Below are positions 53,096-62,156 of a stretch of 64,000 nucleotides of DNA, piece after piece. A program made the translations under genes and the position numbers. Below the pieces are notes generated by a model. The model saw nothing but the letters and a program-made list of their open reading frames with translations, was not told the DNA's origin and did no database searches. This stretch comes from Actinomyces slackii (GTDB lineage Bacteria; Actinomycetota; Actinomycetes; Actinomycetales; Actinomycetaceae): positions 3,038,001-3,102,000 of the forward strand of contig NZ_LR134363.1 of NCBI RefSeq assembly GCF_900637295.1. The letters run 5' to 3'. Each line of letters starts with the position of its first letter. The stretch's first letter is position 1.

Positions 53096-55288
53096 TCAGT
53101 CGCCTTCGCGGAGGAACTCGCCCTTGTCATTGAAGACATTGGGCCTGCCCTGGGGCCCGAGCAGCGGCTCGTAGGGGATCTTGAGCCCCCACGGGTCGCG
53201 CTGGCCGACCGGGTCGGGAGCGCCGCAGGCGGTGATGCGCCACACCGAGGCCGAGCCGGCGCGGGCCACCAGCTCGAAGCCCTGGGAGGTGTCCACCCCG
53301 TAGAGCCCGGGGGCGCGCTCACGCACATCGATCCCCGGGACGGTGCCGGGCTCATCGGCGTAGTAGTAGCCGATCCGGTAGTGGTTGACCAGCTCGCAGA
53401 CCCGCGGGTCCTGGCCGATGCGGGAGAAGTTCTCGGCGAGGTACTGGGCATCCCAGTCCAGGGACCGGTAGGTGACATGTGGGAAGACCGAGCGCAGTCC
53501 AGCCAGGGGCTGGACATAGGCGGCCCCCGCGGCGGGGTCGCCGAGCACCATGAGGGAGGGATCGGCCTTTCCCCGCAGGGACATGATCATCGAGGCCTCT
53601 TCGGTGGTGAGCATGTGCACCGGGGCCCTGGAGCCGGGCGGGTAGGAGGACTGGCCGGCCCGCTGCCTGGCCGGTCCCGCGCTCAGCCCGCCCACCAGCA
53701 CGGCGGCGCAGGCCAGGAGCGCGACGGCGTCCCTGGGGCTCGGGCGCCTGAGCCCCGGGCGGCCCGGGGCTCCCTCGCCGTCGCTGTCAGTGCCGCCCTC
53801 GGGCTCGGCCCGCAGCGCCGCCCGCCGATCGGCCCGCGCCCCCAGGGCGGCGATCAGGGCGTCGACGGCGGTGGCCGACAGCAGGCCGATCGCCGGGAGC
53901 ACCAGGGGGATGACGCGGTAGGGGTCGTTGTACCACAGGCCCGTCAGCGCGGACAGCGGCCCCATCGGCAGGTAGGTGGCCGCCAGCAGCACCATGGGCA
54001 GGAGCCACGCCCAGGCGATCCACCTCAGGCCCGGCCGGCGCACGGCCACGACCAGGCCTCCCGCCGTCACCAGCAGGTGGAGTCCCAGGGCCACGAGGTA
54101 GCCGGCCCCTCCCCCGCCCATGGGCCACAGCGTGACCAGGGCCTGGAGCCGCAGGCCGAGCCCGGAGGTCCCCGCGTAGGTGTCGCGCCCCAGCCTGGCC
54201 AGGATCCCGGGATCCAGGATCACCACCGTGGACACCAGGGCCAGGGCGATCGCCGCCCCCGCCAGGATCCCCACCGCGATGCGCCGCCCGATCCGGTTGG
54301 CCACGAAGCGGCTGACGCTCATGCCGATGGCCGCCAGCAGGGGCAGGCCGGACAGGAGGATGGAGAAGACGGCCGTGGGGTAGGTCGCGGCCGCACCGCC
54401 CAGCGCCACGACGAAGATCAGCAGGGCGATGAGGGCGCGCCGTCGCCCCGCGTTCCCGGTATCGTGCAGGAGCCTGACTGATCGGCACAGCAGCGCCAGT
54501 GCCGCCGGCAGCACCGCGTAGCCCAACGCATTGGGCCACAGCTGCCGGTAGGCGAGCATGTAGATGGGGAAGGCCGGCAGGAGGGCCATGGTCAGCGGGG
54601 CGATGGCCGCGGCCCAGCGCGAGGTGGGCAGGGCCTCGGCCGCGAGCGCCGCCATGCCCAGCGTCCAGATGAGGGGCACCAGCGCCACCAGGGCGTTGGT
54701 GGTCGCCACCACCTGGGCGGGGCTGGCCACCGTGGCGACGAGGGCGTGCCACATCAGCGGGTAGTAGGCGGGGATCGCGCGCATGCTGAAGGACCAGGAG
54801 GCGCCGGTCAGCAGGGAGGCATCACCGGTCTGGGTGATCGTCCAGGCCAGGTTGTAGTGGAAGACGGAGTCGATCTGCTGGGCCGGCAGGGTGGGGTCCC
54901 ACTGCGTGAGGATGGGCAGGCTCAGGAGCACCGCGGCCAGGAGCGCCGCGCCCAGGGCACGGGCCTGGGTCCCGCGCGTGGGGCGGGGCAGGGCCTGGGG
55001 CACCGGGGCCGGGAGCCCCTGGAGGACCAGGCGCGCCGTGCCCCAGGACACCAGCAGGCACAGCGCCAGCCCGAGGCCCAGGCTCACCAGGGAGTAGCGG
55101 ATCCCCATCCAGTGGCAGGCCTGCCCGATCAGCGCCATGACGGCCAGGGTGACCGGCGGCGCCGCGGCCAGGGGCAGGAGCCCGCGCATGCCGGCCAGGC
55201 GCAGCATCACCCAACCGGGCAGGAACAGGAGTGCCAGGAGTGCCAGAGCCCGCCCCAGATGGGGGAGCCATAGGACTAGAACTGTCAT
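53096..55288 (-). CDS. DUF6541 family polytopic membrane protein (paralogue 4)
   Basis: The 730-residue protein is the largest of the four DUF6541 paralogues. It has D-x-x-F-H (QIDSVFHYNLA), YYPLMWHALVATV, a C-terminal VCELVNHYRIGYYYAD segment, and VWRITACGAPD followed by about 35 extra residues. A Glu/Gly/Asp-rich cytoplasmic insert lies at about 490-510. The ATG at 55288 is chosen for its typical N-terminal helix and a GGAG about 11 bases upstream; the longer frame overlaps the adjacent GT4 gene. It is convergent with the GT at 51861 and lies at the end of the 59.3-53.1 kb operon. Confidence 0.83.
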   Translation of the reverse strand: MTVLVLWLPHLGRALALLALLFLPGWVMLRLAGMRGLLPLAAAPPVTLAVMALIGQACHWMGIRYSLVSLGLGLALCLLVSWGTARLVLQGLPAPVPQALPRPTRGTQARALGAALLAAVLLSLPILTQWDPTLPAQQIDSVFHYNLAWTITQTGDASLLTGASWSFSMRAIPAYYPLMWHALVATVASPAQVVATTNALVALVPLIWTLGMAALAAEALPTSRWAAAIAPLTMALLPAFPIYMLAYRQLWPNALGYAVLPAALALLCRSVRLLHDTGNAGRRRALIALLIFVVALGGAAATYPTAVFSILLSGLPLLAAIGMSVSRFVANRIGRRIAVGILAGAAIALALVSTVVILDPGILARLGRDTYAGTSGLGLRLQALVTLWPMGGGGAGYLVALGLHLLVTAGGLVVAVRRPGLRWIAWAWLLPMVLLAATYLPMGPLSALTGLWYNDPYRVIPLVLPAIGLLSATAVDALIAALGARADRRAALRAEPEGGTDSDGEGAPGRPGLRRPSPRDAVALLACAAVLVGGLSAGPARQRAGQSSYPPGSRAPVHMLTTEEASMIMSLRGKADPSLMVLGDPAAGAAYVQPLAGLRSVFPHVTYRSLDWDAQYLAENFSRIGQDPRVCELVNHYRIGYYYADEPGTVPGIDVRERAPGLYGVDTSQGFELVARAGSASVWRITACGAPDPVGQRDPWGLKIPYEPLLGPQGRPNVFNDKGEFLREGD

Positions 55289-55380
55289 GAGGGAGTCTCC
55301 CTGTCGTGACTCGGCGCTGGCATAGGGGTGACCGGGGAGATGTCGCCAGGGGCGCCAGACGTGCTTGGGATGCGCTGATC

Positions 55381-56580
55381 TCAGGTGATGGGAGTGCCGC
55401 CTTTCACGAGCGCCAGGCTCTGGGGGGCCAGGACCAGGGCGGCCTGGCGCGCTCGCGCCGCCCAGGTGTGCGCGGCGGCGGCGGCCCGCGCGGCCTCGGC
55501 CCTGTCCCGAACCTCGCCCGGCTCCTGCTCCAGGTGGCGCAGGAGGTCGATGAAGGCCTGCCGGTTGTGGTCCACGACCCAGCCGGCGCCATTGGCCTCG
55601 ATGATCCGCCCGGCCTCGGTCCCACGGGTGGCGATGACCGGCCGGCCGTAGGAGAGGTACTCGAAGAGCTTGACGGGCACGGCGATGTCCCGGTACTCGG
55701 AGGGCTTGACGGCCAGGACGCCCACATGCGCCTGGGCGTAGAGGGGGGCGAGCTCGGAGGAGCTGAGGTGGTGGACCCCCAGGCCCAGCTCCGCCAGGGC
55801 GGGCTGGGCGGCCAGCGCGCCCTGCCACTGCTCGGCGCGGGTGACCAGGTCGAGGTGGGCGCTCGGCGCGGCGGGCAGGGCGGTGAGGAACTCGGTCAGG
55901 TCGTAGTGCGCGCCCAGCCCTCCCACGTAGAGCAGGCGCAGGCCCTGCTCGGCCTGCGGCAGGGGCAGGATGCGGCCCTCGTCCCCGGCGGGGGGAAGGG
56001 CGGAGAAGAAGTCGGTCTCATCGAGGCCCACCAGCCCCGCCATCCGCTGGGAGGGCAGGAAGAAGTGGACCTGCTTGCGGCGGTAGCCGCGCAGATCCGC
56101 GCGCTGGAGCAGGGGCAGGATGAGGCCGCGCAGGCCCGTGGACCGACCCATGGGGGTGCGCCAGTAGGCGTCCCGGTAGAAGACCCCCAGGGGCACCCCG
56201 GCGCGGCGCAGGTGCGCCAGGATCGCCTGCTCCAGGTGGGGCGCGACTCCGCTGCGCAGGCTGGTGGCCAGCGCATTGGGCTGGGTGGAGTTCTCCATGT
56301 AGTGGAAGGCCGGCCGCTGCCCGTCGTCCAGCCGGGCGCGCAGGGCGGCGAAGGCGCGGCGCCGCTGGGGCACCGTGCCGCTGAGGTCGAAGACCTCGTA
56401 GCCGATCTCGCTGAAGGCGGCCCTCATGCGCAGTGGGCGCAGGCGGGAGGCCGAGGTCGGATCGGGGTCCAGGGGGTAGGGGGCGTGGAAGACCATCCAC
56501 GGGCGCCGCGCCGCGGGCCCGAGCCGCCAGCCCGGTGCCGGGGCCCCGGGGGACTGGGATCCGCTCGTGGAGGGGCTCAT
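55381..56580 (-). CDS. Family 4-like glycosyltransferase
   Basis: The 399-residue protein begins with a Pro/Gly/Ser-rich 28-residue tail, then WMVFHAPYPLDPDPTSASRLR, a GT-B acceptor-domain start. The donor half has RLLYVGGLGAHYDL near 240, LDLVTRAEQW, and VPVKLFEYLSYGRPVIATRGTE near 325, a clear nucleotide-sugar site. The ATG at 56580 overlaps the stop of the preceding GT4 (ATGA), so the two act in sequence or as a complex. The donor is unknown. Confidence 0.87.
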   Translation of the reverse strand: MSPSTSGSQSPGAPAPGWRLGPAARRPWMVFHAPYPLDPDPTSASRLRPLRMRAAFSEIGYEVFDLSGTVPQRRRAFAALRARLDDGQRPAFHYMENSTQPNALATSLRSGVAPHLEQAILAHLRRAGVPLGVFYRDAYWRTPMGRSTGLRGLILPLLQRADLRGYRRKQVHFFLPSQRMAGLVGLDETDFFSALPPAGDEGRILPLPQAEQGLRLLYVGGLGAHYDLTEFLTALPAAPSAHLDLVTRAEQWQGALAAQPALAELGLGVHHLSSSELAPLYAQAHVGVLAVKPSEYRDIAVPVKLFEYLSYGRPVIATRGTEAGRIIEANGAGWVVDHNRQAFIDLLRHLEQEPGEVRDRAEAARAAAAAHTWAARARQAALVLAPQSLALVKGGTPIT

Positions 56581-57872
56581 GACCGGGCCCCTGCCTCCAG
56601 GGCGGCGGCGAGCCGGCCCAGGCGCTCAGCCATGGCGGTGTACTGGCGCTCGGCGTTGAACTCCTCATCCCAGGTGCGCCTGGCCTCGGCGCCCATGGCG
56701 GCGCGCTGGGAGGGCGGGGCGTCGGCGATGGAGGCGATGGCGCGGGCGATGTCCTCGGGGGTGGCCGCCGCCGGGACCAGATGGCCGTTGCGCCCGTCGC
56801 GGACGATCTCGGCGGTGCCGCCCACATCGGTGGCCACCACCGGCAGCCCCGCGGACATCGCCTCCATGATGGAGACCGGCACGCCCTCCCCCGAGGAGGT
56901 GTTGACCAGCATGGTGAAGCCGGAGGAGGCCAGCAGCTCCCGGGTGCGCTCATTGGACTGGTAGCCCAGGAGCTCGACCCGGGCGCGGGGGGCGACGCGG
57001 GCGGCATGATCCCTCATGGCATCCAGGCGCCCCTCATCGCGCTCGCCGATGTGGGTCCAGCGCACGGGGCGGTGGCGGGACAGGACCCCGACGGCGTCGG
57101 CGAGCCGGTCGACGCGCTTGTAGGGCGCCAGGTGGGAGCAGCTGACGAGGTGGAGCCCCGGGTCCCGGCCCTCGGCCGCCTGCCCGCCGGCGGGGCCGGC
57201 GGGGCTGGCGGGCACGCCCAGGTGACGGATCTCGATGCCGGCGCCGCCCTCACCGGCGCGGTAGGGCTCCAGGAAGGAGCGGGCGTAGCGGGAGATCGGG
57301 TAGATCTCATCGAGGCCTCGGACCAGGCGCCGGCGCCCGGGCAGGTGGCCCCCGGCGGCATCGGCCTCGTCGACGTCGTAGGCGTGAGCCCGTGAGACCG
57401 CGACGACCGGGGCGCCGTGGGTGGCCTTGAGCATCTGGGCCACACCGGCGGCCGTGTGCAGCCAGTAGGCGTAGACGAGCATGGGGCCGCCCACCAGGTC
57501 CTCACGGTAGAAGCGCGAGCGCGTCAGCGCCCTGGTCCGCTCCAGGACATCGGTGGCGTAATGGGCCTCGCGCACCAGGGCCGTGGGGCTGCGGCGCAGA
57601 TTGCCCACCTCGATGCGGCCCGGGCCCGCGGCCAGCTGGGGAAGGAGACGAGGCAGGCTCTGCTTCCAGGGGCGCGCGGGCCCGGGCAGGCGCACGGCGG
57701 TGGCCTGGGGCGGCAGGCGGCGAGTCTTGACCGCCCCGGCCCGTATGGGCACGATCCAGATCCTCTCGAAGGCCCGGGCCAGGTAGCCGATCTCCTGCTC
57801 GAAGAACTCCTCGCCGACATCGAAGGGGTAGTGGTCGGTGAGAATCACCAACGGTACTGACGACGGTCTCAC
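56577..57872 (-). CDS. Family 4 glycosyltransferase
   Basis: The 431-residue GT4 has PLVILTDHYPFDVGEEFFEQE at its N-terminus, YAYWLHTAAG and SRAHAYDVDE in the acceptor domain, and a donor domain with LVSCSHLAPYKRVDRL, the SSGEGVPVSIMEAMSAGLPV E-x7-E site and GGTAEIVRDGRNGHLV. The start is GTG 57872, because AAGGAG lies five bases before it; the frame is open 20 codons further without such a site. The stop overlaps the next gene (ATGA). N-termini of this kind are seen in colanic-acid-type and teichuronic-type GT4 enzymes. Confidence 0.92.
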   Translation of the reverse strand: MRPSSVPLVILTDHYPFDVGEEFFEQEIGYLARAFERIWIVPIRAGAVKTRRLPPQATAVRLPGPARPWKQSLPRLLPQLAAGPGRIEVGNLRRSPTALVREAHYATDVLERTRALTRSRFYREDLVGGPMLVYAYWLHTAAGVAQMLKATHGAPVVAVSRAHAYDVDEADAAGGHLPGRRRLVRGLDEIYPISRYARSFLEPYRAGEGGAGIEIRHLGVPASPAGPAGGQAAEGRDPGLHLVSCSHLAPYKRVDRLADAVGVLSRHRPVRWTHIGERDEGRLDAMRDHAARVAPRARVELLGYQSNERTRELLASSGFTMLVNTSSGEGVPVSIMEAMSAGLPVVATDVGGTAEIVRDGRNGHLVPAAATPEDIARAIASIADAPPSQRAAMGAEARRTWDEEFNAERQYTAMAERLGRLAAALEAGARS

Positions 57873-57962
57873 GGGTCTCCTTTCCTCCACCCGCTGCAGC
57901 AGGGCCCGGCGCATGCCGGTGGCCTGCCGCACCGATCATCGCATGGCGCCATGGCGGCACCC

Positions 57963-59324
57963 TCACACCGGGGCATCATGTCGGCTCCCGGCCACGGCGG
58001 CGCCGCGATCATAGGACCGCGCGGTGAGAATCGACATGCCGAGCATCCCCGCCAGCAGAAGCGCCATCAACGCCCCCAGGACCGTCATTGTCTCCATGAT
58101 CTCAAGCGGGCTGAGCCACAGCCAGGACAGGGGAACGGCGCAGTAGATGACGGCGAATGCCAGCAGCCTGCCCTGACGCTCGGTGACCACGAAGATGTTG
58201 GAGATGGGCGAGGTCAGCACATTCATGAACAGCCAGGGGGTCAGCGCGCGCGCATAGTGGCCCGCGTCATCCCATGTGGCCCCGAAGAGCACGGGGAAGA
58301 TCCACGGGGCCAGCGCGTAGAGCACCGCGAAGGGCGGGAGGCTGACCAGCATGGCCCTCCAAAGCACCGCCCGCACCAGGGGCAGCATGTCGCCCGGCTC
58401 CACGGCGGAGAGCTTCTTGAGGAAGACCTGGGCCACCGAGCCGGCGATCAGCGCCACGGGGACCTGCAGGATGCTCCAGGCCAGCTGGAACTGGCCGAGC
58501 GCCGCCAGGGAGATCGCGCCGATCATGAGGTTGATGCCGTTGTTGCGGATGGAGTCCACCAGGACGTTGGGGCCGTTGACCAGGGGCATCCTCCAGTAGC
58601 GGCGCACCATGGCCCGCATCGTGGGCTCGCTCGGATCCGGCGGCGCCATCAGCTCGGGGGCGCGGCGCCGCAGCAGCAGCAGGGTGATGATCTGGCCGAT
58701 CACGGTTCCGATGATGATGGCCGCCAGGCCCCCGTGCAGCAGCAGCCCCATCAGGAGCTGGAAGCCCGCCACAGCGGCCGATTGGATGACGCGGTTGCGG
58801 GCGATATCCCCGAACCGCCCCTTGCGCGTCATCCAGTACTGGACATTGGCGATCTGGGCGACCAGGAAAACGGTGATCCCCGAGCCCATCAGCCACCACA
58901 TGAGGGTGTCGGAATGGTGGTAGTGGTCGCGCAGCAGGACCGCCCCGGCGGTGCACACCAGGGAGGTGAGCAGGGAGGCGATGACAATGCAGCGCCGGGA
59001 CAGGCGGGCCAGGACGCGCGCGGAGAGGTCGTCCTTGGGAAGAATGATCGTCAGGTCGAAGCGCAGTGCCGCGAAGGTGACGACGAAACCCGTGATGGAC
59101 CCGTAGACCCCGAACATCCCCTTATCGGTGTCCGAGTAGACGCGCGCGATGAAGATCTGCAGGAGGAAGGTGATGATCTGCCCGGCCGCCGTGCCTGTCA
59201 CCAGAGTCACAATGGCACTGACGACGGGACTGCCCTGCGCGAATGACGCCCAGCGCCGGCGCAGTGCCTGTCCCATGCCAGTATTGAACCATGGGGCCCG
59301 CCGATATCCGTCCCACTGAGCCAT
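57963..59324 (-). CDS. Polysaccharide flippase (MOP superfamily, second copy)
   Basis: The 453-residue protein has 12-14 membrane helices in the polysaccharide-transport arrangement, with TAAGQIITFLLQIFIARVYS in the first pair and a long cytoplasmic loop RRRAPELMAPPDPSEPTMRA in the middle. It flips lipid-linked repeat units. The ATG at 59324 has an AAGGTGAG site; a later ATG at 59276 does not. It differs strongly from the lic-linked flippase at 14869, so it likely serves another glycan. It heads the GT4-GT4-DUF6541 operon and is divergent from the asparagine-synthetase-like gene, 48 bases away. Confidence 0.9.
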   Translation of the reverse strand: MAQWDGYRRAPWFNTGMGQALRRRWASFAQGSPVVSAIVTLVTGTAAGQIITFLLQIFIARVYSDTDKGMFGVYGSITGFVVTFAALRFDLTIILPKDDLSARVLARLSRRCIVIASLLTSLVCTAGAVLLRDHYHHSDTLMWWLMGSGITVFLVAQIANVQYWMTRKGRFGDIARNRVIQSAAVAGFQLLMGLLLHGGLAAIIIGTVIGQIITLLLLRRRAPELMAPPDPSEPTMRAMVRRYWRMPLVNGPNVLVDSIRNNGINLMIGAISLAALGQFQLAWSILQVPVALIAGSVAQVFLKKLSAVEPGDMLPLVRAVLWRAMLVSLPPFAVLYALAPWIFPVLFGATWDDAGHYARALTPWLFMNVLTSPISNIFVVTERQGRLLAFAVIYCAVPLSWLWLSPLEIMETMTVLGALMALLLAGMLGMSILTARSYDRGAAVAGSRHDAPV

Positions 59325-59372
59325 CTCTCACCTTCCCATCGGCAGTCATCACAAGTGCACGGAGGAGTTCTC

Positions 59373-60950
59373 GTGGATAACGTCCAACTGTCCCTCACCT
59401 CCCCGGGATGGACCAACTCGGCCGACGGGTCCTGGCTGTGGCGCCCGGTGCGCGGCTGGGACCCGGGCGAGCGGGTCCCCGGCGTCGTCTCCGCCTCCCC
59501 CGGCCAGCGGGACGGGCAGTGGACGGTGGTGCGTCCCCGGGGCCAGGACCTGGTCCTGGAGACCGACCGGGCCCGCTCCCACCACCTGCTGTTCGCCTAT
59601 GCCGACTCCCGGTGGATCGTCACGGATGACCCGCAGCACATGCGCTCGCACCTGGGCTCCTGGCGCCGCGACCACCAGGCCGCCGAGGCCTTCGCCCACA
59701 TGGCCCTGGTCCCGGGCTCACGGACCCTGGTCGAGGGGGTGGGCGCCACGGAGTCGGCCGCCACGGTGGTGCTGCGCCCCGACGGGTCCTGGGAGCAGCG
59801 CACCTGGGACTCCTACCGCTACGCCGTCGAGCCGATCACCGACGAGGCCGAGTTCGACGCCGCCTTCGATGCGGCCCTGGATCGCGCCGTCGGCCGGCTC
59901 CTGGAGCGCACGGCCGGGCGCAGCCTCGTCCTGCCGCTGTCGGGGGGCCTGGACTCCCGGCTCCTGGCGACCTGGCTGCGGCGCCTGGGGGCCGCGGACA
60001 TCGTGGCCTACACCTACGGCAAGCCGGGGGATCGGGAGGGGGCCGTCTCCCGGGATGTCGCCGCGGCCCTGGACATCCCCTGGCTGCGGATCGATCTGGA
60101 CGTGGCCGAGATGGCCCGCGTCTGGCAGGGCCCCGAGGGGGCGCGCTTCCAGGAGCAGACCTGGGGCATGACCTCGCTGCCGCATGTCCAGGACTGGTAC
60201 GCCCTGCGGACGCTGCGCCGTCGCTCGCTCATCGATGAGGGCGCCGTCATCCTGCCCGGCCACACGATCGTGGGCAACACCCACGATGAGCATCTGCTGG
60301 GCCCCGCCGCCAGCCGCGCCCGCGTGCTGGCCGCCATCGCCTCCCACCACACCACTCTCCAGGGAGATGGGCGCGCCGCCGGCCGGCTCGCCCTCCTGCG
60401 CCGCGAGCTGCTGCGAACCGAGGCGCTGGCCCCGGTCACCGGGGAGCGCGGCGCCCAGGAGCTCATCGAGTGGTTCAACATCCGCGAGCGCCAGGCCAAG
60501 TACATCAACGCCTCGATGAAGGCCTACGAGGCCATGGGCTACGACTGGGCCCTGCCGATGCTCGACACCGAGGTCTGGGAGTGCTGGCTGCGCGGGTCCC
60601 AGGAGCTGACCGCCACGCGCGCCTGGTACGCGCGCTACACCAGCCAGCGGTTCTCCCAGGCCACCGGGCAGGACCAGGAGCTGTACACGGCGGCGAGCAC
60701 TCGTCTTCCCGCCGTCCCCAAGCGCCTGGCGCTGTCGGTGCTGCGGGCCACGGGCGGGGACCGGGCGCTGTCGCGCGTCCGCTCGGTGCGCGCGATGCTC
60801 GATCACCCCATGGGCTTCGAGGCCTTCGCCACGGGCATCAGCCGTCCGCGCCAGGCGCTGCGCTTCGCCACCGGCACCACCACGCTGGGCCTGTGGAGCG
60901 AACTGTTCCTGGCCAACCGATGGGGCGCCGACCTGGTGCCGCAGGACTGA
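59373..60950 (+). CDS. Asparagine synthetase-like amidotransferase of glycan locus
   Basis: The 525-residue protein has a degenerate N-terminal domain (residues 1-150) and an Asn-synthase/adenylating domain with the PP-loop LPLSGGLDSR near 188-197, plus KPGDREG and PGHTIVGNTHDE segments. The glutaminase nucleophile of AsnB, Cys2, is absent (the product starts MDNVQL), so it should use free ammonia or another amine. Homologues in polysaccharide clusters are proposed to amidate uronic acids; a uronate-forming dehydrogenase lies 1.2 kb away. The start GTG 59373 has a GGAGGAG site five bases upstream. Substrate and nitrogen source are inference. Confidence 0.88.
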   Translation: MDNVQLSLTSPGWTNSADGSWLWRPVRGWDPGERVPGVVSASPGQRDGQWTVVRPRGQDLVLETDRARSHHLLFAYADSRWIVTDDPQHMRSHLGSWRRDHQAAEAFAHMALVPGSRTLVEGVGATESAATVVLRPDGSWEQRTWDSYRYAVEPITDEAEFDAAFDAALDRAVGRLLERTAGRSLVLPLSGGLDSRLLATWLRRLGAADIVAYTYGKPGDREGAVSRDVAAALDIPWLRIDLDVAEMARVWQGPEGARFQEQTWGMTSLPHVQDWYALRTLRRRSLIDEGAVILPGHTIVGNTHDEHLLGPAASRARVLAAIASHHTTLQGDGRAAGRLALLRRELLRTEALAPVTGERGAQELIEWFNIRERQAKYINASMKAYEAMGYDWALPMLDTEVWECWLRGSQELTATRAWYARYTSQRFSQATGQDQELYTAASTRLPAVPKRLALSVLRATGGDRALSRVRSVRAMLDHPMGFEAFATGISRPRQALRFATGTTTLGLWSELFLANRWGADLVPQD

Positions 60951-61005
60951 GGCCGAGTCGGCCCATGCGGCCCCTGCGACCAGGCCCTCCGACCGGTCCC
61001 TGGGC

Positions 61006-61045
61006 TGGTCCCAGCGGCCGCTCGCAGCGCCTGGTCCCAGCGGCC
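61006..61045. repeat. Two 14-bp direct repeats between convergent genes
   Basis: TGGTCCCAGCGGCC occurs at 61006-61019 and 61032-61045. The pair is enclosed by an 8-base inverted repeat (60998-61005 and 61043-61050). It may form part of a terminator between the convergent amidotransferase and GT4 genes; no T-run is present. Confidence 0.5.
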
Positions 61046-61052
61046 CAGGGCC

Positions 61053-62054
61053 TCACAACTGCGTCAGGCGTTCCAGGCGCTCCCTGAGGCGCTCCACCGC
61101 CCGGGCCGGGCCGTGGTGGGAGGCCACCCAGGCCCGCGCCCCGCTCGCGCCGGCCCCCTCCAGGGCCTGGCGCACGCCGCGCACCGCGGTCTGAACCAGG
61201 GCGTCCGGGGCACTCGGGCCGCCCAGGACGGGCACATCACGGGTGGTCTCGTGGGCGCCGTCGTACCAGCGCTCGTTGAGGGCCATCACTGTGGGCACGC
61301 CCGTGGCCATGGCCTCCAGCTCCGAGACGCCCATGCAGCCGGTCATCTGCCCCACGGCCACGGTCCCGCTGGCCAGCCAGCGCATGTAGTCGCCGTGGCG
61401 CATGCGCCGGCGCAGGACGACGCCGTAGCGGCCGGCCGCTCGGCCGGCGCCGCTTCCCCAGTCCAGGCCCTCTAAGACGACGTCGTCCCCCAGCTCCTGG
61501 CGCAGGGCCGCCAGGAGCTCGAACTGGGCGGCGCCGCCCTTGGCCTCGTCCCACCGGGAGGGGAACAGGATGCGGGCGGGCCCTGCGGCGGGGCCGCTGG
61601 CGCGCGGCGCCTCCCGGATGTCGACGATGACCGGGTGCAGGGTCGCCTGGGGCACCAGGTCCAGGACGTGCTCGGCCAGGTCGGGGGTGGTGTAGTAGAC
61701 GTCCCGGGCCTCGCGCAGGGCCCGGCGCACCAGGTCGGCGTAGGCGGGCTCATAGCGCCTGACCCGGATGTCGGTGCCGTGCAGGTGGAGGACATAGGGC
61801 CGGCGCAGCCAGCGGGTGTGGGCGGTGACGGTGGCGCCGTGGATGTCCAGCAGCGCGGCGCCCATCGCCCGGCGCGCCAGTCCGGCCTCCCACGCCAGGC
61901 CGCGCAGCGCCCGGCGCGCGGCGCGGGTGCGCGGGGACCAGGCGGGGTCGACGCGGGCGGTGTCGTAGAGCCTCCAGTCCAGTCCCTCGGCCCTGGCCTG
62001 GCGGACCAGGGCCGAGCCGATGCGGGCGACGTCATTGACGTGGAGGACTCTCAC
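61053..62054 (-). CDS. Family 4-like glycosyltransferase
   Basis: The 333-residue protein is short for a GT4 but has both halves. It begins MRVLHVNDVARIGSALVRQ, has LHLHGTDIRVRRYEP near 93, and a donor half with RILFPSRWDEAKGGAAQF near 165 and the TGCMGVSELEAMATGVPTVM E-x7-E site near 243. A GGGTGAGA-like ribosome site is weak, but the N-terminus is natural. It follows the nucleotide-sugar dehydrogenase gene on the same strand, separated by a terminator-like hairpin, so it may be read separately. Confidence 0.87.
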   Translation of the reverse strand: MRVLHVNDVARIGSALVRQARAEGLDWRLYDTARVDPAWSPRTRAARRALRGLAWEAGLARRAMGAALLDIHGATVTAHTRWLRRPYVLHLHGTDIRVRRYEPAYADLVRRALREARDVYYTTPDLAEHVLDLVPQATLHPVIVDIREAPRASGPAAGPARILFPSRWDEAKGGAAQFELLAALRQELGDDVVLEGLDWGSGAGRAAGRYGVVLRRRMRHGDYMRWLASGTVAVGQMTGCMGVSELEAMATGVPTVMALNERWYDGAHETTRDVPVLGGPSAPDALVQTAVRGVRQALEGAGASGARAWVASHHGPARAVERLRERLERLTQL

Positions 62055-62093
62055 CGGCGCATTCTCGCACAGGGCCGCGCTTCGTCACGAGAT

Positions 62094-62138
62094 CGGCCCC
62101 GGTCGTCGGGCGGCTGATCCGCCCGGCGACCGGGGCCG
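62094..62138 (-). terminator. Intrinsic terminator after nucleotide-sugar dehydrogenase
   Basis: A 20-pair stem with a single G-T wobble (62094-62113 with 62119-62138) and a 5-base loop lies 18 bases past the dehydrogenase stop. There is no T-run, as with the other hairpins in this GC-rich region. Confidence 0.8.
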
Positions 62139-62156
62139 AAGGGCCTCGGGTCGGCT

